Below are positions 8,295 to 17,146 of a DNA stretch of 64,000 bases, piece by piece (position 1 is the first letter of the stretch; each line of letters opens with the position of its first letter). The notes beneath the pieces are model-generated. The model did not search any database, was not told where the DNA came from, and worked only from the letters and a program-made list of their open reading frames with translations. The stretch comes from Vicinamibacterales bacterium (GTDB lineage Bacteria; Acidobacteriota; Vicinamibacteria; Vicinamibacterales; UBA2999): NCBI GenBank assembly GCA_030680175.1, contig JAUXWO010000021.1, positions 1 to 64,000 of the forward strand, given 5' to 3'. The translations under genes were made by a program, and so were the position numbers.

Positions 8295-10265
8295 ATGGCT
8301 GCTTCCGACGCCCAGCCGCGGCTGCCGCGGCTCACGCTGGGCCTGAGCCTGGCGATCTGCGCCTTCACACTGGCCGAGGTCAACTACCCACGGCTCAGCC
8401 CGCAGTCGCAGCTCGCGATCTTCACCGGCCTCGGACTGCTGCTCTGCTTCCTGAACGTCCCGGCGGCGCCGTCGCTCGCCGCCTCGCGCGCGGCACGGGC
8501 CGTCGACGGCCTGCTCGCCCTGCTCACCCTCGCCTGCTGCGGTTTCATCGTCTGGCAAACGGAGCCGGCGTTCACGAGTTCGTGGCTCGACGGCCGGTCG
8601 CTCGGGAACCGCGGCGGCTACGAGACCTCCACCGACATCGCCGTCGCCATCGTCGGCCTCGGCCTGGTGATGGAGGCGGCGCGCCGCACGCTCGGCTGGG
8701 CGCTGCCGCTGCTCTCGAGCGTGTTCCTGCTCTATGCCTACTTCGGCGCCTACGCGCCGGACTGGTTCTTCCCGCACCGCGGCTACAACGTCGACCGCAT
8801 CGTGGCGCAGACGTTCCTCCACACGCAGGGCGTGTTCGGCGTCGCGCTGTCGGTGATGTTCACCTACGTGTTCCTGTTCGTGGTGTTCGGCGCGGTGCTC
8901 GGCGCCACCGGGGCCACGCGGTTCGTGATCCAGGCGGCGGCGCGCGCGTTCGGCCGGACCCCGGGCGGACCCGCCAAGGTGGCGGTGATCAGCAGCGGGC
9001 TGATGGGGTCGCTCTCGGGGAGCGCGGTCGCCAACACGGCCGCGACCGGGACGTTCACGATCCCGATGATGCGCAGCGCCGGGTTCTCGCCGCACATGGC
9101 GGCGGGCATCGAGGCCGCGGCGAGCTCCGGCGGCGCGCTCGTGCCGCCGGTGATGGGCGCCGGCGCCTACATGATGCTGGAGCTGGTCCAGCCGCCCGTC
9201 ACCTACCTGCAGATCGTGCAGGCCGCGATCATCCCCGCGATCCTCTATTACCTGTCGCTGTTCCTCTTCGTCCACTTCTCGGCGCGGCGGCTCGCGCTCG
9301 AGGCTCCCGCGGCGCCGGTCGCGCCAGGCGGCACGGACGATCCGCTCTGGTTCCAGGGGCTCGTGTTCGTGACGGCCCTCGGCAGCCTCGTGGCCTTCCT
9401 CTTCGCCGGCTACACGGCGTTCCGCGCGGTGTCCCTGTCGCTCGCGGCGACGATCGCCGTCAGCTTCCTCCACCCCAGCACCCGCGTCGGCCTGCCGGCG
9501 GCGCGGAAGGCGGTGCTCAACGCCGCGCGTGACGTGGTGCCGCTCATCGCCGCCGCCGCGTGCGTCGGCATCGTGATCGGGGTGGTGACGATGTCGGGGG
9601 TCGGGACGCGGCTGCCGGCGACGATCCTGCCGCTGGCGGAGGACAACCTGTTCCTCGCGCTCGTCGTGATCATGATCTCGTCGCTCGTGCTGGGCATGGG
9701 GCTGCCGTCGGCGGTGACGTACCTGCTGCTGGCGACGCTGATCGGCCCGGTGCTGGGCGAACTGGGCGTGGTGCCGCTGGCGGCGCACCTGTTCATCTTC
9801 TACTTCGGGATGATGGCGATGGTCACGCCCCCGGTGGCGCTGGCGGCGTATGCCGCGGCGTCGATTGCCGGCGCCGACATCATGCGAAGCGGCGTCGCGG
9901 CGTTCCGGATCGCGCTGGCCGGCTTCACGCTGCCGTTCATCTTCGTCTTCCGGCCCGAGCTGCTCTTCCTGTCACCAGACGGCGCACCCGCGATGATCGA
10001 CGTCGTGCAGGCCGTCGCCGCCGGGGCGCTGGGCATCGCGGCCTTCGCGGCGGGCCTGGCCGGCTACCTCTTCGCCCCGACGCCGATCGTGCAGCGTCTG
10101 CTGCTGTACGCCGCCTCCGCCCTGCTCCTGGCGCCAGGGCCGACGGTCTTCGTCGCCGGCGTCCCGCTGCACGTGCTCGACACGACCGGCCTCGTGATCG
10201 GGGTGGTGGTGGCGGCGATGAACTGGCGGGGGCGTGGGCGGGGAGTGGTAGTGGGTAGTGGGTAG
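8295..10265 (+). CDS. TRAP transporter fused permease (DctQM type), TAXI partner
   Basis: 656 residues, about sixteen hydrophobic segments: a four-helix small-subunit part up to about residue 150 joined to the large DctM-type part. Characteristic stretches are SGLMGSLSGSAVANTAATG, AAASSGGALVPPVMGAG and LVLGMGLPSAVTYLLLA. It is a Na+-driven secondary importer working with the preceding binding protein. The last residues (GRGVVVGSG) and the TAG stop lie inside the GTGGGTA array, so the natural C-terminus may have been replaced. Confidence 0.9.
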   Translation: MAASDAQPRLPRLTLGLSLAICAFTLAEVNYPRLSPQSQLAIFTGLGLLLCFLNVPAAPSLAASRAARAVDGLLALLTLACCGFIVWQTEPAFTSSWLDGRSLGNRGGYETSTDIAVAIVGLGLVMEAARRTLGWALPLLSSVFLLYAYFGAYAPDWFFPHRGYNVDRIVAQTFLHTQGVFGVALSVMFTYVFLFVVFGAVLGATGATRFVIQAAARAFGRTPGGPAKVAVISSGLMGSLSGSAVANTAATGTFTIPMMRSAGFSPHMAAGIEAAASSGGALVPPVMGAGAYMMLELVQPPVTYLQIVQAAIIPAILYYLSLFLFVHFSARRLALEAPAAPVAPGGTDDPLWFQGLVFVTALGSLVAFLFAGYTAFRAVSLSLAATIAVSFLHPSTRVGLPAARKAVLNAARDVVPLIAAAACVGIVIGVVTMSGVGTRLPATILPLAEDNLFLALVVIMISSLVLGMGLPSAVTYLLLATLIGPVLGELGVVPLAAHLFIFYFGMMAMVTPPVALAAYAAASIAGADIMRSGVAAFRIALAGFTLPFIFVFRPELLFLSPDGAPAMIDVVQAVAAGALGIAAFAAGLAGYLFAPTPIVQRLLLYAASALLLAPGPTVFVAGVPLHVLDTTGLVIGVVVAAMNWRGRGRGVVVGSG

Positions 10266-10516
10266 TAGCGAGTGGGTAGTGGGTAGTGGGTAGTGGCGAG
10301 TGGCGAGTGGGTAGTGGCGGGTGGGTAGTGGCGAGTGGGTGGTGGCGAGTGGGTAGTGGCGAGTGGGTAGTGGCGAGTGGGTGTAACGAGTGGGTGGTGA
10401 CGGGACTACCTACTACCTACTACCTACTACCCACTACCTACTACCCACTACCTACTACCCACTACCTACTACCCACTACCCACTACCTACTAGCCACTAC
10501 CCACTACTACCTACTC
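10244..10516. repeat. Inverted 7-nt arrays (GTGGGTA / TACCCAC) between convergent genes
   Basis: A G-rich arm of GTGGGTA and GAGTGGC heptamers (about 10244-10395) faces a C-rich arm of CCCACTA/CCTACTA words (about 10405-10516). Both flanking genes read into the G-rich strand at their 3' ends, and both TAG stop codons (10263-10265 and, on the minus strand, 10511-10513) fall inside the arrays. The G-rich strand has many GGG runs spaced four bases apart. Confidence 0.9.
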
Positions 10517-11995
10517 CCCACGTTCCTCCGCCACTCGCCTGGCGATCCGGCCGTTCACGCGAATCCACGTCACCGCGCCGCTGCCGTCGCGGATGAACTC
10601 GACAGCCATGCCGGGGAAGGCGCCAGGACCTGTGGCGTACGCCATGTCGGGCGCCCAGAAGCGCAGACCGTAGCGGCCATCGCCGGATCCCACGGTCAGC
10701 CCATCGCCCTCGACCTGCACGTTGACCTCGCCGACCGGCGGACGCGTGTAGAGTCCGACGTACTCATCGAGCCGCGGCTGCGTGGCGAGTGGTTCGGCGT
10801 GGATCCTCATGCGCTCGTTGCCGCCACGATTGCCGCCCGTCCGCTGGCCCGGCGCCAGCCCGATGTCCTCGTACGTGCGGAGGATGTCCGCCGCAACGTC
10901 CTCGTTCAGCTGCCATCCGTCGGCGTGGTTCGTGAGAATCGCAAAACACAGGTCGCGTTCGGGCACGAGCTGTACGTGCAGGCAGTGGCCGCCGAGCGTC
11001 CCTCCGTGCTGCGCGGTCAGCACGCCGTCCAGCGTGCGCAGGTGCCATCCCAGGCCCATCTCGTCCGACGAGGTGTTTTTCCGGAGGCGAGGCGTTCGGA
11101 TCGCCTCGAGCGACGCCCTGGATAAGAGGCGCTCGCCTGCCGGGCTGCTTCCGTCTCCGAGATGGAAGCGGGCGTAGCGGAGCAGATCGTCGACGCTCAT
11201 GGCGCACCCGCCCGCGGCCACGTTGGCTGGTAATTGGAACGGACGCACGGCGACCGTCCGTCCGTCCTGTTCCCGATGCGGCGCGGCAAACCGGTACGAC
11301 ATCGCCACGCCGGTCGAGGACGTGGCACGCTCGAGCCCGAGCGGCTCCAAGACGAGGGCCGACAGCGCCTCGCCGATCGTGGTGCCGGTGACGACCTCGA
11401 GGACGCGTCCCGCCACGCCCCAGCCGGCATTGTTGTAGCTCCACACCTCACCGGGCCGCGCGAGCTGCGGCAGGTCGTGCAACGTCTCGATGAAGTGCTC
11501 GAGCGTGGCGGGGCCCCGGTCCGGCGTGGTGAGCTGGCCTTCCCATCCGGGCGTATGCGTCAGCAGATGCCAGATCCTCACCTCGCGCGCCGCCGCCGCG
11601 TCCGCCAGGCGGAAGCCGGGGAGGTACTGGGCCACCGGCGCCTCGACATCGACACGCTGCTGGTCGAACAGCCGCATCATGGCGGTCGCCACGACGGTCT
11701 TCGAAATCGATGCGATGGGGAAGACGGTGTCGGACGTGACGGGCTGCGGGTTGTCGATGTTCGTGAGGCCGAAGCCCCGGCTGCGGGACGCCCCGGACTT
11801 GGAGAGGGCAAAGGCCACGCCCGTCGTCCGGTACTCCGCCATCTTCGCGTCGATCGCCCGGCTGATGCGATCGAACCGGTCGTCGTCCTGACGGGCCCCG
11901 TCAGCGGGCAGGACGTCTGGCGCGTTCCCGAGGAGCGAACGCCCGCCGCCCACCACACCCGCGCCCACCACACCGAGAAAGTGCCGTCTGTGCAT
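10511..11995 (-). CDS. Serine hydrolase, beta-lactamase/penicillin-binding-protein family
   Basis: 494 residues. The N-terminus MHRRHFLGVVGAGVVGGG looks like a Tat signal. SxxK is present as S96-I-S-K99, and the second motif as YNN in WSYNNAGW; HLLTHTPGWEG is the usual family loop. A C-terminal domain after about residue 395 is lipocalin-like. The substrate could be a D-amino acid peptide, ester or beta-lactam. ATG 11995 lies 4 bases after the stop codon of the NhaC gene, so the two form an operon. The stop codon sits in the GTGGGTA array. Confidence 0.85.
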   Translation of the reverse strand: MHRRHFLGVVGAGVVGGGRSLLGNAPDVLPADGARQDDDRFDRISRAIDAKMAEYRTTGVAFALSKSGASRSRGFGLTNIDNPQPVTSDTVFPIASISKTVVATAMMRLFDQQRVDVEAPVAQYLPGFRLADAAAAREVRIWHLLTHTPGWEGQLTTPDRGPATLEHFIETLHDLPQLARPGEVWSYNNAGWGVAGRVLEVVTGTTIGEALSALVLEPLGLERATSSTGVAMSYRFAAPHREQDGRTVAVRPFQLPANVAAGGCAMSVDDLLRYARFHLGDGSSPAGERLLSRASLEAIRTPRLRKNTSSDEMGLGWHLRTLDGVLTAQHGGTLGGHCLHVQLVPERDLCFAILTNHADGWQLNEDVAADILRTYEDIGLAPGQRTGGNRGGNERMRIHAEPLATQPRLDEYVGLYTRPPVGEVNVQVEGDGLTVGSGDGRYGLRFWAPDMAYATGPGAFPGMAVEFIRDGSGAVTWIRVNGRIARRVAEERGE

Positions 11996-11999
11996 CGTG

Positions 12000-13499
12000 T
12001 CAGACTCCGAGCATCCCGGCCACGAAGTACATCGTCAGGGCACCCGCGCCGCACAGCAGCGCATAGGGGAGCTGCGTGCGGACGTGGTCGATGTGGTCGC
12101 TCGCGGAGGCCATCGACGACACCACCGTCGTGTCACTGATCGGCGAGCAGTGGTCCCCGAACACGCCGCCGCCGAGGACGGCGCTCACGACGAGCGGCAG
12201 CGACACGGCCGCCCCCTCCGCGTTGAACTGGCCGACGAGCGGCGCGGCCAGCGGGATCATGATCGCGAACGTGCCCCAGCTCGTACCCGTCGAGAACGCG
12301 ATGGCACACGAGACGAGGAAGACGAGCGGCGCCACGAGGACCGGCGTCAGATAGGGCCGCACCTGCTCGGCGACCCAGGGGCCGGTGCCGAGCGCGTTGC
12401 AGGTCATGCCGATGCCGAAGGCCAGCACGAGGAGCGTGGCGATGGGCAGCATGCCGCCCGCGCCCTTGAAGCCGAGGTCGATGAACTCCTGCGGCGACAC
12501 GGCGCGTTGCGCGATGAGCAGGCCGCCGGCCATGACCAGGCCGAACAGCACGCCCCAGAGGACCGAGGTCGAGCCCGACGCCTGGTTGAGGTAGTCCATC
12601 ACCCCGGGCGCCTCGAGGCCGGCCGCGCGCACGCCGATCGTCCCGGTGATCGCAATGCCCGCCGCCACCATGGCGACCATCCCGAACAGGGGCGCCAGGA
12701 TGTTCACGAGACGCGGCGGCAGCCCTTCCTTGCGCGGCACGAAGATCGCCGATTCATCCACCACCGGGTGCGCGCCGTCGGCCAGCACCTTGCCTTCCTC
12801 GCGCGCGCGCCGCTCGGCCCGCGCCATCGGCCCGAAGTCCCATCCCGTGCCGGCGACGGTGAAGACCATGATGACCGAAAGGATGGCGTAGAAGTTGAGC
12901 GGGATGGCCGCGACGAAGACACCGAAGGGGGTCTGATTCCCGAGCGTGCCGGCCGCCGCCTGCACCGTGAGGATGCCAAGCACGGTGGCGCCCCAGCCGT
13001 TGAACGGGATCAGGATGCAGACGGGCGCGGAGGTCGAGTCGCAGATGTAGGCGAGCTTCTCGCGCGAGATCTTCAGCCGGTCGAACAGCGGCCGTGACAC
13101 CGTGCCGACCACCAGGACGGTGATTGTGGATTCGATGAAGACGCCGAGCCCGATGCAGGCGGCCATGAGCTGCGCCCCCCGCCGCGTGGCCGACCACTTC
13201 CACTGCGACACCCACGCGAGGAAGCCGTCCACGCCGCCGCCACGCTGCAGCAGCAGGAGCAGCGACCCCATCAGCATGGTGAAGATGATGACGCGGGTGT
13301 TGCCGGCGTCCCCGAACACGGTCACGAGCGTCTGGATGGCGGAGGCGGTGCCGGTGAGCAGATCGCCCCCGGCATGAATCACCCACCCGACCCAGATGCC
13401 GGCCGTGAGCGAGATGATGACCTGGCGCGTCGCGATGGCCAGTCCGATGGCGAGAAGCGGGGGAAGGATCGACAGCCAGCCGTACGCGTGCTCAGTCAT
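12000..13499 (-). CDS. nhaC: Na+/H+ antiporter, NhaC family
   Basis: 499 residues with about twelve hydrophobic segments. Family stretches include LPPLLAIGLAIATRQVI, HCSPISDTTVVSSM, ISREKLAYICDSTSAPVC and FSTGTSWGTFAIMIPLA. It exchanges cytoplasmic Na+, or an organic cation or acid, for protons across the inner membrane; NhaC homologues also carry malate/lactate. It is the first gene of an operon with the serine hydrolase. A CATAAT hexamer ends 8 bases before ATG 13499, with no Shine-Dalgarno. Confidence 0.88.
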   Translation of the reverse strand: MTEHAYGWLSILPPLLAIGLAIATRQVIISLTAGIWVGWVIHAGGDLLTGTASAIQTLVTVFGDAGNTRVIIFTMLMGSLLLLLQRGGGVDGFLAWVSQWKWSATRRGAQLMAACIGLGVFIESTITVLVVGTVSRPLFDRLKISREKLAYICDSTSAPVCILIPFNGWGATVLGILTVQAAAGTLGNQTPFGVFVAAIPLNFYAILSVIMVFTVAGTGWDFGPMARAERRAREEGKVLADGAHPVVDESAIFVPRKEGLPPRLVNILAPLFGMVAMVAAGIAITGTIGVRAAGLEAPGVMDYLNQASGSTSVLWGVLFGLVMAGGLLIAQRAVSPQEFIDLGFKGAGGMLPIATLLVLAFGIGMTCNALGTGPWVAEQVRPYLTPVLVAPLVFLVSCAIAFSTGTSWGTFAIMIPLAAPLVGQFNAEGAAVSLPLVVSAVLGGGVFGDHCSPISDTTVVSSMASASDHIDHVRTQLPYALLCGAGALTMYFVAGMLGV

Positions 13500-13507
13500 C
13501 GCCCGCC

Positions 13508-13513
13508 ATTATG
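13508..13513 (-). promoter_or_regulatory. -10 hexamer CATAAT, near-leaderless promoter of nhaC
   Basis: Five of six bases match TATAAT; it ends 8 bases before the ATG at 13499. Confidence 0.5.
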
Positions 13514-13523
13514 GGAGGGCAGG

Positions 13524-13541
13524 TGGAAAGCGCAAAGTTCA
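13524..13541. repeat. Short AAAGTTC heptamer array
   Basis: About two and a half AAAGTTC heptamers upstream of nhaC. The same word, in a longer array, recurs at 53330-53362. Confidence 0.5.
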
Positions 13542-13605
13542 AAGTTTTGGGCGGGGGCCGTGATGGCCACCCGCCCATGAGGTACCGCGCAGTGGAGCGG
13601 CGCAG

Positions 13606-14331
13606 CTAGTTGAGCGTCAGGTCCGGTCCCCAGACCGCCTTGGTCTGGCGCCAGTCGCTGTCGAGGATCGACCAGAGGTGCTGGTCGAGGCGCTCGCCGC
13701 GGTGCACGAACGATCCGCGGAGCCGGCCCTCACAGACCGCCCCCATCTTGCGCAGCGCACCGTTGCCCCGGCCGTTGGCCACCGCGGCCCGGGCCTCGAG
13801 CCGCTGCACACCGAGCGTCTCGAAGGCGAACGCCAGGACGAGGGCCGCCCCGGCCGTGAAGAGGCCCGTGCCCCAGTGCGACGACCCGATGGCGAAGCCC
13901 CACTCGGCCGTGCGGAAGCCCGCCTCGAGCTGCCGCACCTGGAAGAGCCCCACCGCCGTGTCGCTGCCCTCAGGCACGACGGCGAAGCACACGTAGTTGC
14001 CCGCCGCCTGTTCGCGCTGCGCCCACTCGATGAAGCGCTCGAAGCCCTCCACCGTGGTCGGCGGCGGCGAGATGAACCGCGTCACCTCCTCCGTCGTCAG
14101 CAGCGACAGCAGCGAGGCGGCGTCGGACACGCGAAGGCCGCGCAGGGTGATCCCGTGCCCCATCAGCACCGGCAGCGTCTGCCGCCAGTCGGTGGTGACC
14201 GTCGCGGGGATAGTCACAGGTGCCGGAACGGAGACGGTGGCCGGCTGTGCCGCGTGCATGTGAGTCATCTGTGCCGCTCCAAGCGATGCCTGAACGTGCG
14301 CGTCGGAGTGATGAGGCGCCTGCTGAATCAC
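13606..14331 (-). CDS. GNAT N-acetyltransferase, RimJ/RimL type
   Basis: 241 residues. After a 45-residue leader of low complexity comes the acetyltransferase domain: ITLRGLRVSDAASLLSLLT, ECGFAIGSSHWGTG-like (AEWGFAIGSSHWGTGLFT), and a final QRLEARAAVANGRGNGALRKM acetyl-CoA-binding segment. It would acetylate a protein N-terminus or a small amine. GTG 14331 overlaps the TGA stop of the subtilase gene as GTGA, so translation may be coupled. An internal ATG before the GHGITLRG segment would give a shorter, more typical protein. Confidence 0.8.
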   Translation of the reverse strand: MIQQAPHHSDAHVQASLGAAQMTHMHAAQPATVSVPAPVTIPATVTTDWRQTLPVLMGHGITLRGLRVSDAASLLSLLTTEEVTRFISPPPTTVEGFERFIEWAQREQAAGNYVCFAVVPEGSDTAVGLFQVRQLEAGFRTAEWGFAIGSSHWGTGLFTAGAALVLAFAFETLGVQRLEARAAVANGRGNGALRKMGAVCEGRLRGSFVHRGERLDQHLWSILDSDWRQTKAVWGPDLTLN

Positions 14332-16787
14332 AGCCCACCTCCCGTCGAGGTCGAGGTCGTCGGCTCAGTCACCTCCTCGGTGGTCGACTCCTCGAAGAAC
14401 AGCTCCCCGTCGATCACCTCGGTCGTCGGTGAGGTCACCGGCTCATCAATGGCGAACTCCTCGGCAGCCGGCTCCGTCACCGGCTCTTCGACGACCGGCT
14501 CCGTCACCGGCTCCTCGACGACCGGCTCCGTCACCGGCTCTTCGATGACCGGCTCCTGAGGAAGCTCCGGCTCGTCGGGCACCGTCACGCTGACAGGCCA
14601 GGCGTCGCCGAAGATCATCGGTTCGGTCACCGCTGCCGGATCGACCTCCTCGGCAGGATTCCACATGCCGATGGCCCCGCCGCCGAAGCCCCACACGATG
14701 TTGTCACCCGTGTCATTGCCCCAGACGATGTTGTCGTCAAGACCCCACACGATGTTGTCGTCATAGTCGAGGCCCCACACGATGTTGTCGTCGAAGTCGA
14801 GGCCCCACACGATGTTGTCGTCGAGGCTGTTACCCCAGACGATGTTGTCCTCGTCGAGGCCCCACACGATGTTGTCGAGCTGCGAATTGCCCCACACGAT
14901 GTTGTCGCAATCGCCGCCACCGCAGTCCATGCCCCAGACGATGTTGTCGAGCTCGAAGTGGTTACCCCAGACGATGTTGTCGCCGGTGTCGTTACCCCAG
15001 ACGATGTTGTCGCCGGCGTCGTTGCCCCACACGATGTTGTCGAAGTCGAGACCCCAGACGATGTTGTCGTCGCCGGTGTCGTTGCCCCACACGATGTTGT
15101 CGCAGGCCTCACCGCAGGTGTTGCCCCAGACGATGTTGTCCCAGTCGTTGCCCCAGACGATGTTGTCGTCCCAGGCGTTCGCGCCGGGCACGAGCACGCC
15201 GCCGGCGACCCGATAGTTGCCCCAGAGGATGTGCCGGCTCCAGGTGGCGTCCATCGGATAGAGGGCGCCCGGCTGCGCGTCCGTGAAGAACCGCGACAGG
15301 CGCACGGCGCCGAGCGTGTTGAGGAACCCGGCCCCCTGGCTCAGGCGGTCGATCGCCGGCTGGCTCTCCGCGGTGTACTGCAGAATCGCCTTCACCAGAT
15401 TCGGCGTGAGCGTCGGGTTGGCCTCCAGCATCAGCGCGATGCTGCCGGCCACCACGGGCGAGGCCATCGACGTGCCGCTCAAGCTCAAGTAGGGCTTGTA
15501 CGGGGTCGAGACGCTGCCGTCGAGCAGCGCGTGCGGCCGCGTGGCGTAGTAGTGGCTGTTCGGATCGCTCAGCGAGACGATCCCGACGCCCGGTGCGACG
15601 ATGTCGGGCTTGGCCTGCCAGTCGATGTAGGTGGGCCCGCGCGAGCTGAACGGCGCGACGTCGTCGTCCTGCCGGTTGATCGTGCCCTTGTGGTTCGACG
15701 CGCCCACGGCGATGACCCACGGCGCGTTGGCGGGCGCCGTGACGGTGCCGTAGCGCGGGCCGTCGGGCCCGTAGCCCAGGTTGCCGGCGGCGGCCACGAC
15801 CACGATCCCGGCGTCCACCGCGCGCTTGGCGGCCAGCGTCAGGGGATCGGTCCAGTACGACTCGCTGATGGGCGCGCCGATGGACAGGTTGATGACGCGG
15901 ATGTTGAAGATGTCCTTGACGGCCACCGCGTAGTCGAAGGCCGCGATGACGTCGCTCATGTAGCCCGCACCGAGGTGGTCGAGCGCCTTGAGCACGACGA
16001 GATCGGCGTCAGGCGCAATGCCCGCGCGCCGCCCGTCGCTGTCATAGCCGCTGCCGGCGATGGTGCCGGCGACGTGCGTGCCGTGGCCGTTGTCATCGTA
16101 GGGCTGCGACTGGCCGCCCACGAAGTCGGCGAAGTGCCGGACCCGCTGGTTGCCGTAGGGGTACCCCGTCGGACCCGCGCCCGTCAGGTCGTCATGCCAT
16201 CCGGTGACGCCGGAGTCGATGACGGCCACGCCGATCCCGCGTCCCGTGAAGCCGTACTGCTGGTGCACCAGGCTGGCCCCGATGGTCACGGCGGTGCGGT
16301 TGAGCAGCTGCGCCACGGGCCGGTCCACGTGGATGCTCTCCACGGCCGGGTGCCGTGACAGGGCACGCAGGGCGGAGTTGGGCAGTTCGACCACCTGGCC
16401 GCTGATGAGGCCAAGCCGGCGGCCCATCCGGCCGCCGAGGCCGCGCGCCGCCGTCCCGATGTCCATGCCGGGCTTGAGGCGCACGATGACGCGCGAGCGC
16501 CCGCCGCGATCCGCGCGCGCCTCGAGGGCGCGGTCGAGCCGGGGCGCGATCTGCCGCGCCGCGATGCGCGCGGCGCGTGAGGATGGACGAAGGGAGGGTC
16601 CGGCCTCGCGCGCCACCTGAGGTGACTGCGCCTTGGCGCCGCGGGCACCGGGCTGGGCTTCCACCGGCCCCACCTGGCCCCCGAGCACCATGGCTGCGAT
16701 GACCAGCAACGTTGCCGGCCGCCGGAGGCGAGCACCCCAGTGAGGGCTCGCCACCCGTGCGTGCGAAGCGTTCATGTCAGGTCTCAT
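14328..16787 (-). CDS. Secreted S8 subtilisin-family peptidase with 16 DNIVWG repeats
   Basis: 819 residues from ATG 16787 (ATG 16775 is equally possible; the frame is open to 16913). A signal peptide ends near residue 45. An I9-like propeptide (RVIVRLKPGMDIG, about 98-165) precedes the S8 domain with the triad Asp191 in AVIDSGVTG, His235 in NGHGTHVAG and Ser in SGTSMASPVVAG. After the catalytic domain, residues of roughly 540-700 hold sixteen copies of DNIVWG separated by 2-8 residues, often as GNDTGDNIVWG. An acidic tail with EEPVTEPVV repeats follows. The repeat region may bind Ca2+ or a partner; this is not shown. The gene overlaps the acetyltransferase gene by 4 bases. Confidence 0.92.
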   Translation of the reverse strand: MRPDMNASHARVASPHWGARLRRPATLLVIAAMVLGGQVGPVEAQPGARGAKAQSPQVAREAGPSLRPSSRAARIAARQIAPRLDRALEARADRGGRSRVIVRLKPGMDIGTAARGLGGRMGRRLGLISGQVVELPNSALRALSRHPAVESIHVDRPVAQLLNRTAVTIGASLVHQQYGFTGRGIGVAVIDSGVTGWHDDLTGAGPTGYPYGNQRVRHFADFVGGQSQPYDDNGHGTHVAGTIAGSGYDSDGRRAGIAPDADLVVLKALDHLGAGYMSDVIAAFDYAVAVKDIFNIRVINLSIGAPISESYWTDPLTLAAKRAVDAGIVVVAAAGNLGYGPDGPRYGTVTAPANAPWVIAVGASNHKGTINRQDDDVAPFSSRGPTYIDWQAKPDIVAPGVGIVSLSDPNSHYYATRPHALLDGSVSTPYKPYLSLSGTSMASPVVAGSIALMLEANPTLTPNLVKAILQYTAESQPAIDRLSQGAGFLNTLGAVRLSRFFTDAQPGALYPMDATWSRHILWGNYRVAGGVLVPGANAWDDNIVWGNDWDNIVWGNTCGEACDNIVWGNDTGDDNIVWGLDFDNIVWGNDAGDNIVWGNDTGDNIVWGNHFELDNIVWGMDCGGGDCDNIVWGNSQLDNIVWGLDEDNIVWGNSLDDNIVWGLDFDDNIVWGLDYDDNIVWGLDDNIVWGNDTGDNIVWGFGGGAIGMWNPAEEVDPAAVTEPMIFGDAWPVSVTVPDEPELPQEPVIEEPVTEPVVEEPVTEPVVEEPVTEPAAEEFAIDEPVTSPTTEVIDGELFFEESTTEEVTEPTTSTSTGGGL
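14692..15172 (-). repeat. Coding repeat: 16 units of DNIVWG
   Basis: At DNA level each unit is close to GACAACATCGTCTGGGG, with almost no synonymous drift, while spacer lengths vary. Strong DNA identity suggests recent amplification or gene conversion. Confidence 0.9.
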
Positions 16788-17146
16788 GGGTCTACCGCCC
16801 GTTATCAATGGCCGTGCGACCGAAGCGAGAACGACGAGAGTGACCGAGACCCGTAAGAGCAAGTTCGCTGCCGTGATGACAATCGTGGTCGGAATCACCG
16901 GCAAGTGACTCAAACAACAGTCACTTCGGGGTCCCTCGAGTCATCTCGAGCGTTGGCACCAGAGACGCCAGTGTTGCGTTAGAGCACACACAGACACCAC
17001 AACTGCGCGCAACATCCACTTAAACCATTGCGTAAAATGGCTTTGCAAGTGCCTGTTCAGTTACGGAGCATTCAATGACCGAAACTGCCCCTGTATGAGG
17101 CAATGGCTGCTTCGGATTTGGGGGGAAGGGCGCTCAGGCCGCGGCG
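16788..17146. other. Long, less G+C-rich leader of the subtilase gene
   Basis: Roughly 360 bases without a gene. It contains inverted repeats: AGTGACT...AGTCACT around 16909-16924, two CTCGAG sites four bases apart, and a nested stem CACTT/AAGTG outside CCATT/AATGG near 17019-17053. A GATAAC hexamer lies 13 bases before ATG 16787. It may be a structured 5' leader, an operator region or a small RNA. Confidence 0.4.

Noticed and set aside
4053-9788. A minus-strand frame open for 1911 codons, making one giant protein
   Set aside because: The signal peptide MRIVCVITLLLSLP fixes the TonB receptor start at 7169; the upstream part is an antisense shadow of the TAXI and TRAP genes in high-G+C DNA.
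14692-15172. Evenly spaced near-identical 17-bp repeats resembling a CRISPR array
   Set aside because: They are in frame inside the subtilase gene and encode DNIVWG; spacers are short and uneven, and there are no cas genes.
16914-17146. Class I cyclic-di-GMP riboswitch ahead of the subtilase gene
   Set aside because: A GCAAAGCC word and AACCATTGC-like word exist, but the tetraloop, receptor and order of stems do not fit.
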